A stretch of DNA of 64,000 nucleotides from Pleurotus djamor (lineage: Eukaryota > Basidiomycota > Agaricomycetes > Agaricales > Pleurotaceae), in the NCBI GenBank assembly GCA_029747585.1, contig JAPEVF010000132.1, positions 1-64,000 of the forward strand. The letters run 5' to 3'. Shown in pieces: positions 20,448-31,193 of the stretch; the first letter of the stretch is position 1; each line of letters opens with the position of its first letter. Below the pieces are notes generated by a model. It saw nothing but the letters and a program-made list of their open reading frames with translations, was not told the DNA's origin and ran no database searches. A program made the position numbers and the translations under genes.

Positions 20448-21774
20448 TCATGAGGTCTCGTATTCCACAGGGCGGAAGATCTTGAGTAAGAACAAATCAG
20501 CTTCGATGGTCTGNNTGNTAAACTTNGCNAAGACTCACAGGTTGACGGGGTGAGCAGTGATTCTNGTTGTTATAACCGCGACCAAGCCATCTATNGCGTT
20601 GGTTCCATTCACCCCAACAGTAATGTAGTGGTTGATGCCGTCGCTGGTATTCTTCAACAGACCNGANACATACTTGATCTCGCTCAGGTACGTNTACCCA
20701 GCCCAGAACGTGTTCGTCGTGTAGGTNGTGGAGTCAGAGANGGAGCTTGTGGGGANGGTGACATTCGTCATGTTACCNACAAGCCANTCTCTGGAGTNNC
20801 TTGTCAGGCATNATCTTATCTGAGGAGTAANATACTCCACGTACCGTCCGAAGTTGTAGCCGTTCTCAACGATATCATGTCCCTCTGGCTCAATAGTCAG
20901 TAACGACCCATTAAAGGACGACAGAANGATAGAACATACGAGATATAGGCAGTTCATAGGAAACAGCCATAAATATCGCGCCACTAGAAGGACAAGGACG
21001 TCAAGCTCATGACNGGCATCTTGGCGCGCCAAGTGGNATAGACAAGAAGACNCACCTNTTGCCNTCAGAACCGTCTTGTACCCAATAACGGAAATGGTTC
21101 CCTCCTTCGATGCTCTCTCTGCACGCACCCAAGGCTGGGTCTCCATAGTTCCATCTGATAACTGCGGTTTCATTCACTGAAATGTGGACCCTTCTGATGA
21201 GAAACACGGAATAACCTGTGTTAAAGTAAGAAAACGCACGATAGCCATTTCCGTCCCCGAGATTGGCGGCCTGGTGCGAGCCCATGTGTTGCCCGAGACA
21301 CTCCGTAGAAAATCCGAATGAACTGGGGTGAATGAAATGGTTCGAGATGTGAGAAATCGGCTAAGGCAAGCGAACAATGGACAATGGTCCTCTAATGGTA
21401 CTCACAGGAAGAAATTGAAGAGACCACCATCTGTCTCGGTCTGCTTGAGGACGGCCTCGTCAGAGTTTCCAGATATTATAACATTGATGGGTTCTCCGAG
21501 CCCATCTGGAAATGTAACGGGGATTTGCTGGCAAGTCGAAATGGTCCATGATTCCAAACTTCACAGACAAAGTCAACGTCAACACCCACTGTAAGCATGC
21601 TACCACCCTTGTCCATTGGCGTATGGAAGCCTTGCGAGGGCACATTACGCGTCGTCGAGTCGCGCCGCCAGAAACGAGAGAAGAATGAGAAGGGTTCAGA
21701 GCCTCCTGTGAATGGTATCGCTAGGCAAAGCCATGGGAGATAGAGAGAAATAAGCGTGAATCTTAGGATCATTG
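20448..21774 (-). CDS. Secreted protein of an uncharacterised agaricomycete family
   Basis: A multi-exon gene starting at ATG 21774 with a signal peptide (FTLISLYLPWLCLAIPFTGG). Conserved blocks follow: QIPVTFPDGLGEPINVIISG, GFSTECLGQHMGSHQAANLG, CRESIEGGNHFRYWVQDGS, ENGYNFGR, and, after a run of Ns, WAGYTYLSEIKY and SDGINHYITVGVNGTNAIDG. The probable last exon is DLFLLKIFRPVEYETS with a stop at 20448. The same blocks in the same order occur in the plus-strand gene at 60830-61843 of this window, so this is a real protein family with four conserved Cys/Asn-rich patches; I do not recognise a catalytic motif. Ns at 20516-21065 damage several exons and splice sites, so exon ends there are approximate. 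Possibly an extracellular, substrate-binding or effector-type protein. Confidence 0.65.
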
Positions 21775-22255
21775 TGTGTCCTCAATGCTCGAGACGACGA
21801 CGAGCAGGAAGAGAAAGCGAGTAGGGAACGTCGGGGAGATGGGAGGAAGGAGAAAGGGAAGCGGTGCATCATACATCATACATTGCCCAAATGCGTTTGC
21901 ACGCGAACACACGCGAACAAGGAAAGCTTACGTAACGCCACTCATCACGGCAGACAGAAAAAGGCAGGGATCGACGTTCGTTGTTGGAGGAAAAGCTACA
22001 TGCAATTGGGGTTCTTCTCTAGCTATACAAGGCTGTAAGCATGAAAGGATACAAGATAAAGGGAAAGGAGGGATAGAAAGTATGTACTAGTTACAAAGCA
22101 AATAGCTAGGCAATTGCGGCGACGGGGGAGTTCATGCGTGATTCGGGAATCAGATATGGGCGAGAGATGTAAGTAGGTGGTATGGTTGAGAACAGATGTA
22201 TAAATGCGAATTAGGTTCCATGGAGAGAGGGGAAGCAGACTTGCTGCATTACTTA

Positions 22256-24165
22256 CTACGTTGGCTTATAGTAAACGATCGTCAGATATTTCTTTCTGTA
22301 CCGAACGGTCGATCCTACAGCCAAGACACCATTTCGAATGGCGCTGGTACTGAGATGATGAAGAACAACGTGACTCGGAACAGGCAGAACTGATGCGTCG
22401 TCTGCTAGCCCAGGTCCGTCGGAGAAGGGGTCTAGATGCAGGGGAAGTGTTGTTGAAGACGAAGGGAGTCCAAGAGTAGTGGTACTGGATTGTTGAGTAC
22501 CAGATGAGCTACCAGGTTTGGAGCCGCTCGGAGTAACGTTGGTAGAGTCAGAGGGTACAGGCGTGGAAGAGGTTGCTGCCAGCGAAGGGGACGAAGGGAG
22601 AGGAAGACCCGCCGGATCCGCAGCTTGAGCTTCAAGGGCTGACTTGAGCTTCTTAGCATTGGCAGCATCAGCCAAAGGCCCGGCGGTACTAAAAGCACGA
22701 GCAGAGGTAGGAGGTGTAGGTGCGGGCACCACGTATGTGGGGATTGGAGCGAGGATGTCTCGTCCGCGATCTCGGTCCTTCTCTCTTTCCTTATCTTTGC
22801 GTTTCGTACTCTTTTCCCGGCCATCTCTTCCGCGTCCCTCCCTATCTCTGTCTCTTCCGTCACGTCTATTGCTTCCGGAGGGTGTTCCGCGTCCACTGCG
22901 TCCGCCATTCACAATACCGACACCGGGGCTTTTGCCGTTGAGGATGAGTCTATCAAGATGGCGGGGCAGCAATGGCGCAGGGGGGATATTAGGAGCGGCA
23001 ACGAATCCCATTTGGTGCTGGGCGGCTGATGCAGCAAGATAAGCTTCCTCCTCCTGAGCAGCTTCTAAGAGCTCAGGCGGGATAACATTGGTCCAGGCCA
23101 GTGGCGGATGCTTTGTGCCCGAGGTATTTGGAGCCGTTGCGTGGGTGATCGTAGGGTGATTATACTGAGAAGGATAAGACGAAGACGAATCATCTGAATT
23201 GCTGCTCCAGAAACTGGGGCCCGTAGGCATTTTTTGAGGAGAAACGGTTGGAGGTGTGACTTTGACGGCCGGAGGGGCAGCCAACACNGGGGGGAACTGG
23301 AATGGGCACGGCGACGTAGTTTGCCAGAGTACCTTGATCATCAACTGCCGTTGGAAGATCCCCGGCAACGCGCCAGGTATCGTCGACAAGGAAGCGGATG
23401 TGATGGGTCCCTGGGAGAAGGGAAACGGTTGTAGTGAATGTAGATGGTTTATCTGGGCTAGAACGATGTCGTCAGAGGCAAAAATTTGAGTGGCCTGCCA
23501 AAAACGCTCACTCTTGGTCCATTTCTTGTCTGCCTTTCCAATCATCATCACCGGCTCGGGCCAGAATGACCTTTTCGCCTCCCCCCGTCCAAGTAATTGG
23601 TACGAGCACCGGCTCATGAATTGGATCTGATTCCGGCAGCAACGGGGTGTCCTCTGCAGCTTCGTTCAGAGTATCGGTCTTGCCCAGCGCCATTGGGATC
23701 GTAGAGTAGACCGTCTCCTTCACAAAGACTGACCGCTGAGGATCTTGAGTCGGCAAATTGAGTACCGATGGGATAGACGGGTGATACTGGGCAGCCACTC
23801 CTGAACGACCCCGTCGATGAGGAGCAGGCATGAAATCCCTGGTATCGTTTCTGGCTGTCGTGCGCCGCTGATTTACGGGCATGGGGTACGTCGTCACGTC
23901 CGCTGCAGAGAAATCCGCAGGCAGCCGCTGCCTNCCCCCCTGACCCATCTGGCTCACCGTTCACGTTGCCACCTTGATGAGTCGTCGGGATATTGATTGG
24001 ATTGGACTGCTGAGGACGAGGAGGAGCAACGTTCGTAAACGCTAGCTGGGCCAAGTCTGGGAGTTCGAGAGATCTTTTCTTCTGGCGCAGCGAGCGATGA
24101 GGCAGCTGTTGCGGATTATCGGGCGAGGCATTCCTTGGTTTGACATTGGAGTTGGTGTTGCCCAT
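22256..24165 (-). CDS. SIP2: SNF1/AMPK beta subunit with CBM48 and ASC domains
   Basis: Three exons. N-terminus MGNTNSNVKPRNASPDNPQQ begins Met-Gly, a possible N-myristoylation site as in other beta subunits. The glycogen-binding CBM48 reads LVPITWTGGGEKVILARAGD, DWKGRQEMDQ, and, after an intron at about 23465-23510, TFTTTVSLLPGTHHIRFLVD, DTWRVAGDLPTAVDDQGTLA. The ASC domain is split: LLPRHLDRLILNGKS near the middle and SHVVLHHLSTSAIRNGVLAV plus YRKKYLTIVYYKPT at the end, separated by about 200 residues of Arg/Asp/Glu- and Ser-rich low complexity. N at 23288 beside a run of six Gs must be dropped to keep the frame. The beta subunit scaffolds the Snf1 kinase and gamma subunit and controls location and substrate choice in energy and glucose signalling. 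Could be named GAL83 or AMPKB instead of SIP2. Confidence 0.9.
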
Positions 24166-24275
24166 CGCGAAAGGGAAAAAAGGGCTGCGCCTGGAAACCT
24201 GGCCCCGGATTTATCAGACTTGGGCGCTAAATATATTTTATTTGTTATCGTCCTCGGATCTAATCATCGCCCTCC
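24166..24275. promoter_or_regulatory. Bidirectional promoter of AMPK beta and AMP deaminase
   Basis: Only 110 bp separate the start codons of two divergent genes. It holds an AT-rich TAAATATATTTTATTTG stretch (about 24228-24244) that may serve as a TATA-like or nucleosome-free core. No further elements are identified. Confidence 0.55.
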
Positions 24276-27200
24276 ATGGACCCCTCCTCCTCGTCCCTCC
24301 CAAACTCGCCCTCCGATGGCCTCACCATCCCCCAAGCTCGCGATGGATTCTTTGGCTATACAGAAGAAAAGAGCTTTCAGCATGTAACTATTACTCAAGC
24401 GACCTTGCAATACAGAGCATCACACTCATGGCCAACTCATGGCAACCTAGTTCGAAGAAAAAGTCATGGCGAATCGCCGCACCTCTGACGCCCCTTCCGA
24501 CATAGCAAGCTCCTTCAAAATGTCCACTATCCATGGAAATATTCCGACAGGCGATCTGCACTCGCATTCAGCTCTAGTCTCGTCCGAGGACGAGTCGGAG
24601 AAACCAGAAACAACAGNAACAAAAACATCAACTCCACCAGAGGTCATCATCCTCCCGGAACTCGAGGCCATGTTTCAGAACTTTCGAAAATGCCTTGAGC
24701 TCCGCGACAAGTACATGATCAAATCGAAACAGCGCTTGGGAGACAACCCAAAAGACCATGATGGTCATTTTGCGGGGTTAGCGCACGATCAAGCCGATGT
24801 CTCTGGTCCGCGTCCTGGCGTGTCGATCAATGATATTTGTCCTTCCGAGGAGCACTTTGATCCCTGGAAGATTTACCCGCCTCCCCCACCCCCGCATTGG
24901 CATTGGAAAGATGATGTAACTGTCGTCAGCTCNGGGGGTCAATATCATACTCGGCCAGAATTTAAACTCGAAGATTGCCAAATCCCAGGCACTCATCCCT
25001 GGTCGTTTGAAATTGATGAAAAGGGCGTGTATCAGTTGTATGATGCTGCTGCTGAAGGTGAGATGGTTCCTCATTACCCCACAAACGTCGCCTCACTCGT
25101 CTTGTAGATACCAAGAAACCAATCTTCAACATTCCCGACATAAGAGAATATTTTATCGATCTAGATTATGTTCTCAACGTCATCTCTGATGGACCCACGA
25201 AAAGTTTCGCCTTCAGGAGGCTCAAGTACCTTGCCAGTAAATTCACTATGTATACCCTTCTTCACGAGAGTCATGAACTGGCCGAGATGAAGGTGAGGCG
25301 TTTCGGTGCCGCTAATTGACCACACTCTAATGAACGTGAATCTAGAGTGTCCCACATCGGTTGGTGAACGTCACCTTCGTGCTTCATACACCCTAACAAT
25401 GTTCGTCCAGCGATTTCTACAATCTGCGCAAGGTCGATACCCACGTCCACCACTCCAGCAGCATGAACCAAAAGCATCTTCTCCGCTTCATCAAACATAA
25501 AATGAAGCACAATCCAAAGGCTCGTCTCTTCCTCCTGCATCGTCAGCGGCAATCTACGGTACATCAAAGCTACCTCTTCGTCTGCATACCACAGATTGCC
25601 GCTGTTCCAAGAATTGATATCCTGATTGATCATCCCTTTCATTCATTTAGGATGTAGTCATCTTCCGTGATGGCGCGGAACTGACTCTAGAACAAGTCTT
25701 CCAATCCTTGAAGCTCACCGCATATGATCTCTCGATTGATACCCTCGATATGCATGCCCATTCAGATTCGTTCCACCGATTCGACAAGTTCAACTTGAAG
25801 TACAACCCCATCGGAGAGTCTCGTCTGAGGGAGATCTTCTTGAAGACGGATAACTACATCAACGGCAGATATCTAGCTGAGCTCACCCAGGGTGCGCCTA
25901 CAGATTTCCCTCGTCCTCGCACCGTGGTATGCTAACGCCTGCACAGAGTTGATGACTGATCTCGAGCAAAGCAAGTACCAAGTAAGTTATTNAGTCCGCN
26001 TTTCTTTTCACACAGATCTCAAGTACGCTTTGCATAGAATTGCGAATGGCGGATTAGTATTTACGGTCGATCTGCCAATGAATGGGACAAACTGGCGAAG
26101 TGGATCGTCAACCACAAACTTTATTCGCACAACGTACGGTGGTTGATACAAGTTCCGCGACTGTACGATGTCTACAAGGCGAATGGGTCCATCCAAACCT
26201 ACGAGGACATCGTACGAAGTANGCTTACCTTCTCCCTTCACCGCATGTCCTGACNGACTTTCTGGTAGATGTGTTCCAACCTTTGTTCGAAGTCACGAAG
26301 GACCCCTCATCCCACCCCGAACTTCACGTTTTCTTACAACGGGTCATCGGTTTTGATACTGTGGATGACGAGTCCAAAGCAGAGAGACGAATTTACAAAA
26401 AGTTCCCTTACCCTCGGTTATGGAATACTGATCAATCCCCTCCTTACTCGTATTGGTGCGTCTTAGGATCTCCATCTGGTTGCGTCCGCTCGATTTTAAC
26501 TTGTCCACACAGGGTCTACTATATGTTTGCAAATATTGCCAGCATCAATAACTTTAGGCATGCAAGGGGATTCAGTGAGCTTCACCACTTCATCATCGTA
26601 GATTGTTNCTGAGTCCATCTCTTCCTAGATACCTTCGTCTTCCGCCCCCACTGTGGAGAAGCCGGGGACACCGACCACCTCACCTCCGCCTTCCTCACCT
26701 CCCACTCCATCTCACATGGTATCCTCCTACGCAAAGTCCCCACCCTNCAATACCTCTTCTATCTCAAGCAAATCGGCATCGCGATGAGCCCTTTGAGTAA
26801 TAACGCCCTTTTCTTGACATACGAAAGGAATCCCCTTCCTGATTTCTTCAAGACGGGGTTGAACGTTAGTTTGAGTACGGATGATCCTCTCCAGTTCCAT
26901 TTCACCAAGGTATGTGACCATCCAGAAATGGGACGTGTTGATATTCAAGTCATACGCTAGGAACCACTGCTGGAAGAATATAGCGTTGCTGCCCATGTAT
27001 GTGGATATCCTCAGTTCATACACGCCATCGCTCATTCCCGTTCAGATATACAAACTTCCGCAGAGCTCATTAGCCGAGCTCGCGAGAAACTCCGTCATCC
27101 AAAGTGGGTTCGAGATGGAAGTCAAACGCCACTGGCTTGGACACAAGTGGTACCTCCCTGGTGCCGCCGGTAATGATATCAACAAGGTACGCGGTTCAAC

Positions 27201-27350
27201 TGGTGCGATGTGGTACCCCGCGATGGTCGAACTGACATGTACTCGTTTTATCAGACTAATGTTCCCAACGGAAGGTTGGATTATCGGCATCGGACGTTGA
27301 TGGAAGAGCTGGAAATGATTGGAGCCGTCCAGCCTTCGAAGAATGCGTGA
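24276..27350 (+). CDS. AMD1: AMP deaminase
   Basis: Multi-exon gene for AMP deaminase, which converts AMP to IMP and ammonia in the cytosol. N-terminal exon [20 protein letters not shown] joins by an intron to [20 protein letters not shown]. Landmarks follow in family order: [39 protein letters not shown], the zinc-binding [72 protein letters not shown] (the deaminase signature, split by an intron after TK), and [16 protein letters not shown]. The end is [17 protein letters not shown], stop 27348-27350. The first ATG, 24276, is only 110 bp from the divergent AMPK beta start. A few Ns (24617, 24933, 26222, 26255, 26608, 26747) do not remove key residues. Confidence 0.92.
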
Positions 27351-27535
27351 TAACATCTGCTATAATATTTATAACCCCAATCTTGCATATTTATACGTAC
27401 ACCTTCGTTCTGTATTAACCACCGCTCATAGCGAGCCTACTTCAACTCCGTGCGCCAGGCCCATCTACATCACCCTCATCTANCCATGGTTGTAGGCCTT
27501 ATCTTAACAACCTGCATGAAATGCCCTTNNNNGGC

Positions 27536-29490
27536 TCATCTCGCNACGGTATCAATAGCACTATCAACACGCTCCAAACCCATCTGAAGGGATACTAGGA
27601 TAGCANTACCGTGCAAAGCTAAANGCGNAACTGAGACCAGGGAATGTACCATGACAGAAACAGGCAAACCTTCCTGAGGGTCGACGGCCTCGAAGCACCG
27701 TTCAACAAAATGCCTGATCGGGGCCAAGAAAGTCTTTTCCGTNCTATCAATCGACGCTCNCCCTCTNACTCCAGTCTAAAGGTTGGNGNGNCATAAGAAC
27801 CGNNGNTATCTACACAAAAACGGAACCAACTTCACCTTATTCTCCGTNTCGCGCATTATCACTGTATAGTACAACGACAAACATTGAGCAAGGCGAGATG
27901 GTTCGGGTGAATCGTCGATATCATTAGGATCAAGTGTCNCAAGCACATCGGGAGGATCGAGCTTCAATACCCCGAGCTCTTGGANGNCCGCAGGNGATGC
28001 GAATGAGTTCGGAGAGGCCGAAGCAAGGCCTTCAAGCAGCGACTCTTTGACGAGACCAATTGCCGCGATACGCATTTGTGATGACGATTCACTTGATGTG
28101 AGATCGCGGAGGATCTCANGACGTAGTTGAGAGGGTGTCAATGTGAGTATGAGAGAGATGATTTTGAAGATGAGATGNCGGATNGAAGGATCCGGATGNG
28201 CACTNGCAAGGGGAGGTAAGAGTGTAGTGAGCGTGACGATGATATCGAGATCCAGTTCAGNGNNATTGGGTTGCGAACTCAGTTGATTTAGTGACGTTAT
28301 GAGGACGGCAAGAGACTCCTCAAGGGCGATGTTCTGTTGGATGCATGCAATAAACAGAGGCATCAAGCGCGTAAGCACCAAGGAAGGAGGGAGATCTGGA
28401 TGTTGTTGTTGTATATGTGAGAAGAGGACGAGGAAAGGGATATCCGGTTCCTCTGGTAGCTCGGGCAGTAATATCCCAAGACGTAAATAAACCGCCTAGA
28501 AATCGTCTTCCAATCAGCCAACCTTCCCTACTCATATAGCGAAGGGTAGATAAATACGAATATGCGCCCAATGAGTGGGTTTTCTTCAATAAGCGACCAT
28601 CCTGGAAGCATCAGCCGAGGGAAGACTCGTCTGAATGACCGCTCTGCAATCGAGTTACGAAAGGATTTGTGAAACCCGATGATAACAGTGTCCGCCAATG
28701 AAAGCAGCTGATCCTGGGTAGATTGAGAGAGGAAGCATCAATCGAGCCTCGGGGCTTACTGATGATGGAGGGCTCCAGGAGAGAAAGCGGTCGATCGTAG
28801 TGAACGCGCTGTCGACAAGGGCGAGGCCTTCTTCATCCTGGACGATAACTTCCCGACTACAAAGATTCAGAACCGATCGAAGTTGAGTCAGTAGAGGGCT
28901 CAAGGTCTCTTCCGGCGTTTTCTTCCGCAGGTTAACTCGCGGAAGAGCTAGCGAAAGAAGTGACATTACTCCTTAGTTTCCGTGAAACACGACAGAGTCA
29001 CTCACCTAAAGAGTATAGCTTGATGAGTGTACTGAGTTGCGAAACCGGAGAGGGTTCGTCTTCAAATTCAGAATCATCATGGATTGCCGCCTCGAGATGC
29101 TCGAGACCCTCTTGAGTAGCTATCGATAACTCTTTCGCGTTGCCTTTTTTCCCCAAGAAAAGCAAGATATTCAACGCCGCTGGATGAGTTGATCGAAGGA
29201 GTGGTGATACAACGCTCAAAACATCCTTCAAGTTGGGTGAAGGTAAGAAAAGCGATAATCAAATTTAGTTATTCTCGCAAAGCGTACGAGGGATTGCACA
29301 GTATCCTCATTGGAAGCACTTAGATCCTTGAGCACGTCTTCCAATGTTGTTGACAATGTTGTTGGGGGTTCGGGGCTTTCGTCAAGCAGCGAAAGGATGC
29401 GAGCAACAATGTCATCCTGAGTAACTGGTGCAGTTAGAGTAGCACAATAGGATGTTGCTATGATCGGTGTACCTCCACTTCAGACGCCAT
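27536..29490 (-). CDS. ARM-like repeat protein, possibly glomulin/ALF4/Ybp family
   Basis: A helical, leucine-rich protein of several exons. Exon 1 is short (MASEVE, ATG 29490) and joins by a GTACAC..CAG intron to DDIVARILSLLDESPEPPTT. Later blocks are LKDVLSVVSPLLRSTHPAAL, QSLVRFARIT, MLPGWSLIEENPLIGAYSYL, LPELPEEPDIPFLVLFSHIQ, LVLTRLMPLFIACIQQNIAL and, at the end, FVERCFEAVDPQEGLPVSV, stop at 27536. The run of amphipathic helices and the acidic linker (DDSEFEDEPSPVS) look like the glomulin / aberrant-root-formation-4 / Yap-binding group, but no diagnostic motif is seen. Exons near 27560-28270 carry many Ns. If it is glomulin-like it would bind an RBX RING protein or Yap1; that is speculative. 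Confidence 0.5.
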
Positions 29491-30056
29491 TCGTATGAAC
29501 TGGAAACAACTTACTCAGTGGAGGCGTTCAATAATCTTGCGACGAGCGCCTGCTAAATAGGAGAGCTAGGGGCGCCGCCTGACAACCAAGGTAGGTCGAA
29601 AGAGGTGGCTTTCGCCAGCGAAATTGGATTGACAGACTCTAAGACTGTCAAAGAGCTTTTTCATAGTTGGAAATCTGCTGGTAAGTCTCCAGCGATCACC
29701 GGTCAACTTGTATACTCCAATGTCTATTATATTTGGCACTAGCATGGGAGAATCTATGATAGTTGACGCCTGCGACTGGATGATGTACTTGGGTGACATC
29801 TGAAGATCTGAAGCTCGAAGCCGTAGTTAATGATGCTAATATGGCTTTGCTACTCATAAATCCCCTCCCAACGCCGTCAGCGCAAGCATTTAACCTGTTG
29901 AATTTGCTTCAACACAGGTCAAAGACGGGGTCATCTTCGACAAAATGGTGGCTGATCTATCATAATCACCGTCGCACCATGTCTGTACTCGGATTTTCTG
30001 ACACTGGTATCCCATTGCCTACTGCTTTCGACCAGACAGGCCACCAATCCCTTGAG
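29491..30056. other. Intergenic region
   Basis: About 570 bases between the divergent 27536-29490 gene and the small secreted protein. Short frames (for example 29566-29799 minus) have no recognisable content. Presumed promoter sequence for both neighbours. Confidence 0.5.
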
Positions 30057-30064
30057 TATAAATA
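30057..30064 (+). promoter_or_regulatory. TATA box of the small secreted protein gene
   Basis: TATAAATA lies 55 bp upstream of a 5' UTR intron donor and about 220 bp upstream of the start codon at 30278, followed by purine-rich then C/A-rich sequence typical of a fungal start region. A perfect TATA box suggests a strongly regulated, inducible gene. Confidence 0.6.
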
Positions 30065-30118
30065 TTAAAAGGGAGGTGGGAACTGTCTGTATCTTCAGCA
30101 CAACTACTCAGTTTCTCA

Positions 30119-30183
30119 GTAAGTTACTACCCGAGCTGACCTCTTCAGTTTAGCTCCACTAACACACACTTCTCTACCTGTAG
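30119..30183 (+). other. Probable 5' UTR intron
   Basis: GTAAGT donor at 30119, CACTAAC branch site at about 30155, and CTGTAG acceptor ending at 30183 give a 65-nt intron of local type, placed between the TATA box and the start codon at 30278. Leader introns are frequent in highly expressed fungal genes. Confidence 0.55.
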
Positions 30184-30277
30184 GCTTCTAAGTTTGCTTT
30201 TAACGTCTGTTCCTTTCCAGCTTCTCAGTCAGTTGTCTCCTAACTACCTCCCCTTTAACACCAGGCACAAGTTCACC

Positions 30278-30631
30278 ATGCGTTCCTCTATCCTCGTCCT
30301 CGTCTTCGCGGCAATATTCGCCCTCGCTCGTCCCATCGAGGATACCGTAGACATTCAAGACGTCGCTGACCTCGCGAGGAAGTCAGCCAGTAAACCAGCG
30401 CCCAAGCCGGCCCCCAAGAAGTCCACCACAAGGCCGGCTAGTAGCCATGGCTCCGGAAAGTCCATCGGTTCGCACCTCCTCTCTGGAGCGGTGGATATTG
30501 CTGGTCAGACCCTTTCTGGCGCCGCCTCAGGAAGCACCTCCGTCCTTACTCAAGCTGCCATTGATGCCGTTACAGGCAGCGGAGAGGCACCAGTTACCGA
30601 GGAGCCCGCCCCTGCAGAAGGCGGATGGTAA
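30278..30631 (+). CDS. Small secreted protein
   Basis: A 117-residue protein. It begins with a clear signal peptide (MRSSILVLVFAAIFALARP), so the ATG at 30278 is preferred over an in-frame upstream ATG at 30194, which would bury the signal sequence. The mature part has a Lys/Pro/Ala-rich stretch (SASKPAPKPAPKKSTT), then a Gly/Ser/Ala-rich helix-like region (AVDIAGQTLSGAASGSTS) and an acidic Pro-rich end. There is no cysteine in the mature protein and no known domain. With a TATA box and a leader intron it looks like a strongly transcribed, secreted structural or effector-like protein. Function unknown. Confidence 0.7.
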   Translation: MRSSILVLVFAAIFALARPIEDTVDIQDVADLARKSASKPAPKPAPKKSTTRPASSHGSGKSIGSHLLSGAVDIAGQTLSGAASGSTSVLTQAAIDAVTGSGEAPVTEEPAPAEGGW

Positions 30632-31193
30632 ATGTGTTTTAGGGTACACCAGGTGGCAGGATATGTCCTAGTCCGACGGCATAGACCTTTGGCTGAAGAT
30701 ACACCCTAATAGACGTCTTGCTGATTGAAGAGTTGGATCAGCCCGACTCGGTAGCCCCAGCCTCAAGGCTCAAATCTGACACCTCTATTATGGCGTCTCC
30801 CGCGTACGCAGAGAGAGGAGCAGTCAATGAACAGTGACAGAGTCTCCATTTGAGAAGGCGAGCTCGAGTGCCGTATTGATAGAAAGTCCTCACATGAGTT
30901 CATGTGTGGCTGGTAGTATGAACACCTTCCGCTGCCGTCCTCAGCCGCCCAGCCCCTGGCATTGCTAGTATGACCCCTTGTACCCCCATAAAGGGTGCAC
31001 TCATTGATGCTGTGCGGACAATGTTTATGCACCCCATTAATTCGTCCCTCGTTGCTCACATTGTGGGCGTGTGATTTTAAACCAAGGCGTAAAGTAGATC
31101 CAAGCCTTGTAGGTCCAAGTGGGTCAGGAGGCGTTCAGGGTGAATTACTTGCTGGTTTCAGCGCTAACCCACGTAACCATCCTGAGTCTTGCC
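30632..31193. other. Intergenic region
   Basis: About 560 bases between two same-strand genes. Frames seen on both strands have no domain or splice support. Probably 3' UTR of the small secreted protein and the NTA1 promoter. Confidence 0.5.

Noticed and set aside
20188..20451. Minus-strand frame with a hydrophobic segment after the secreted gene
   Set aside because: The paralogue at 60830 ends with an exon matching the IFRPVEYETS exon with stop at 20448, so this frame is probably 3' UTR.
21772..22090. Two overlapping plus-strand frames rich in Arg/Lys
   Set aside because: They lie upstream of the secreted gene start and in the 3' flank of AMPK beta, with no conserved content.
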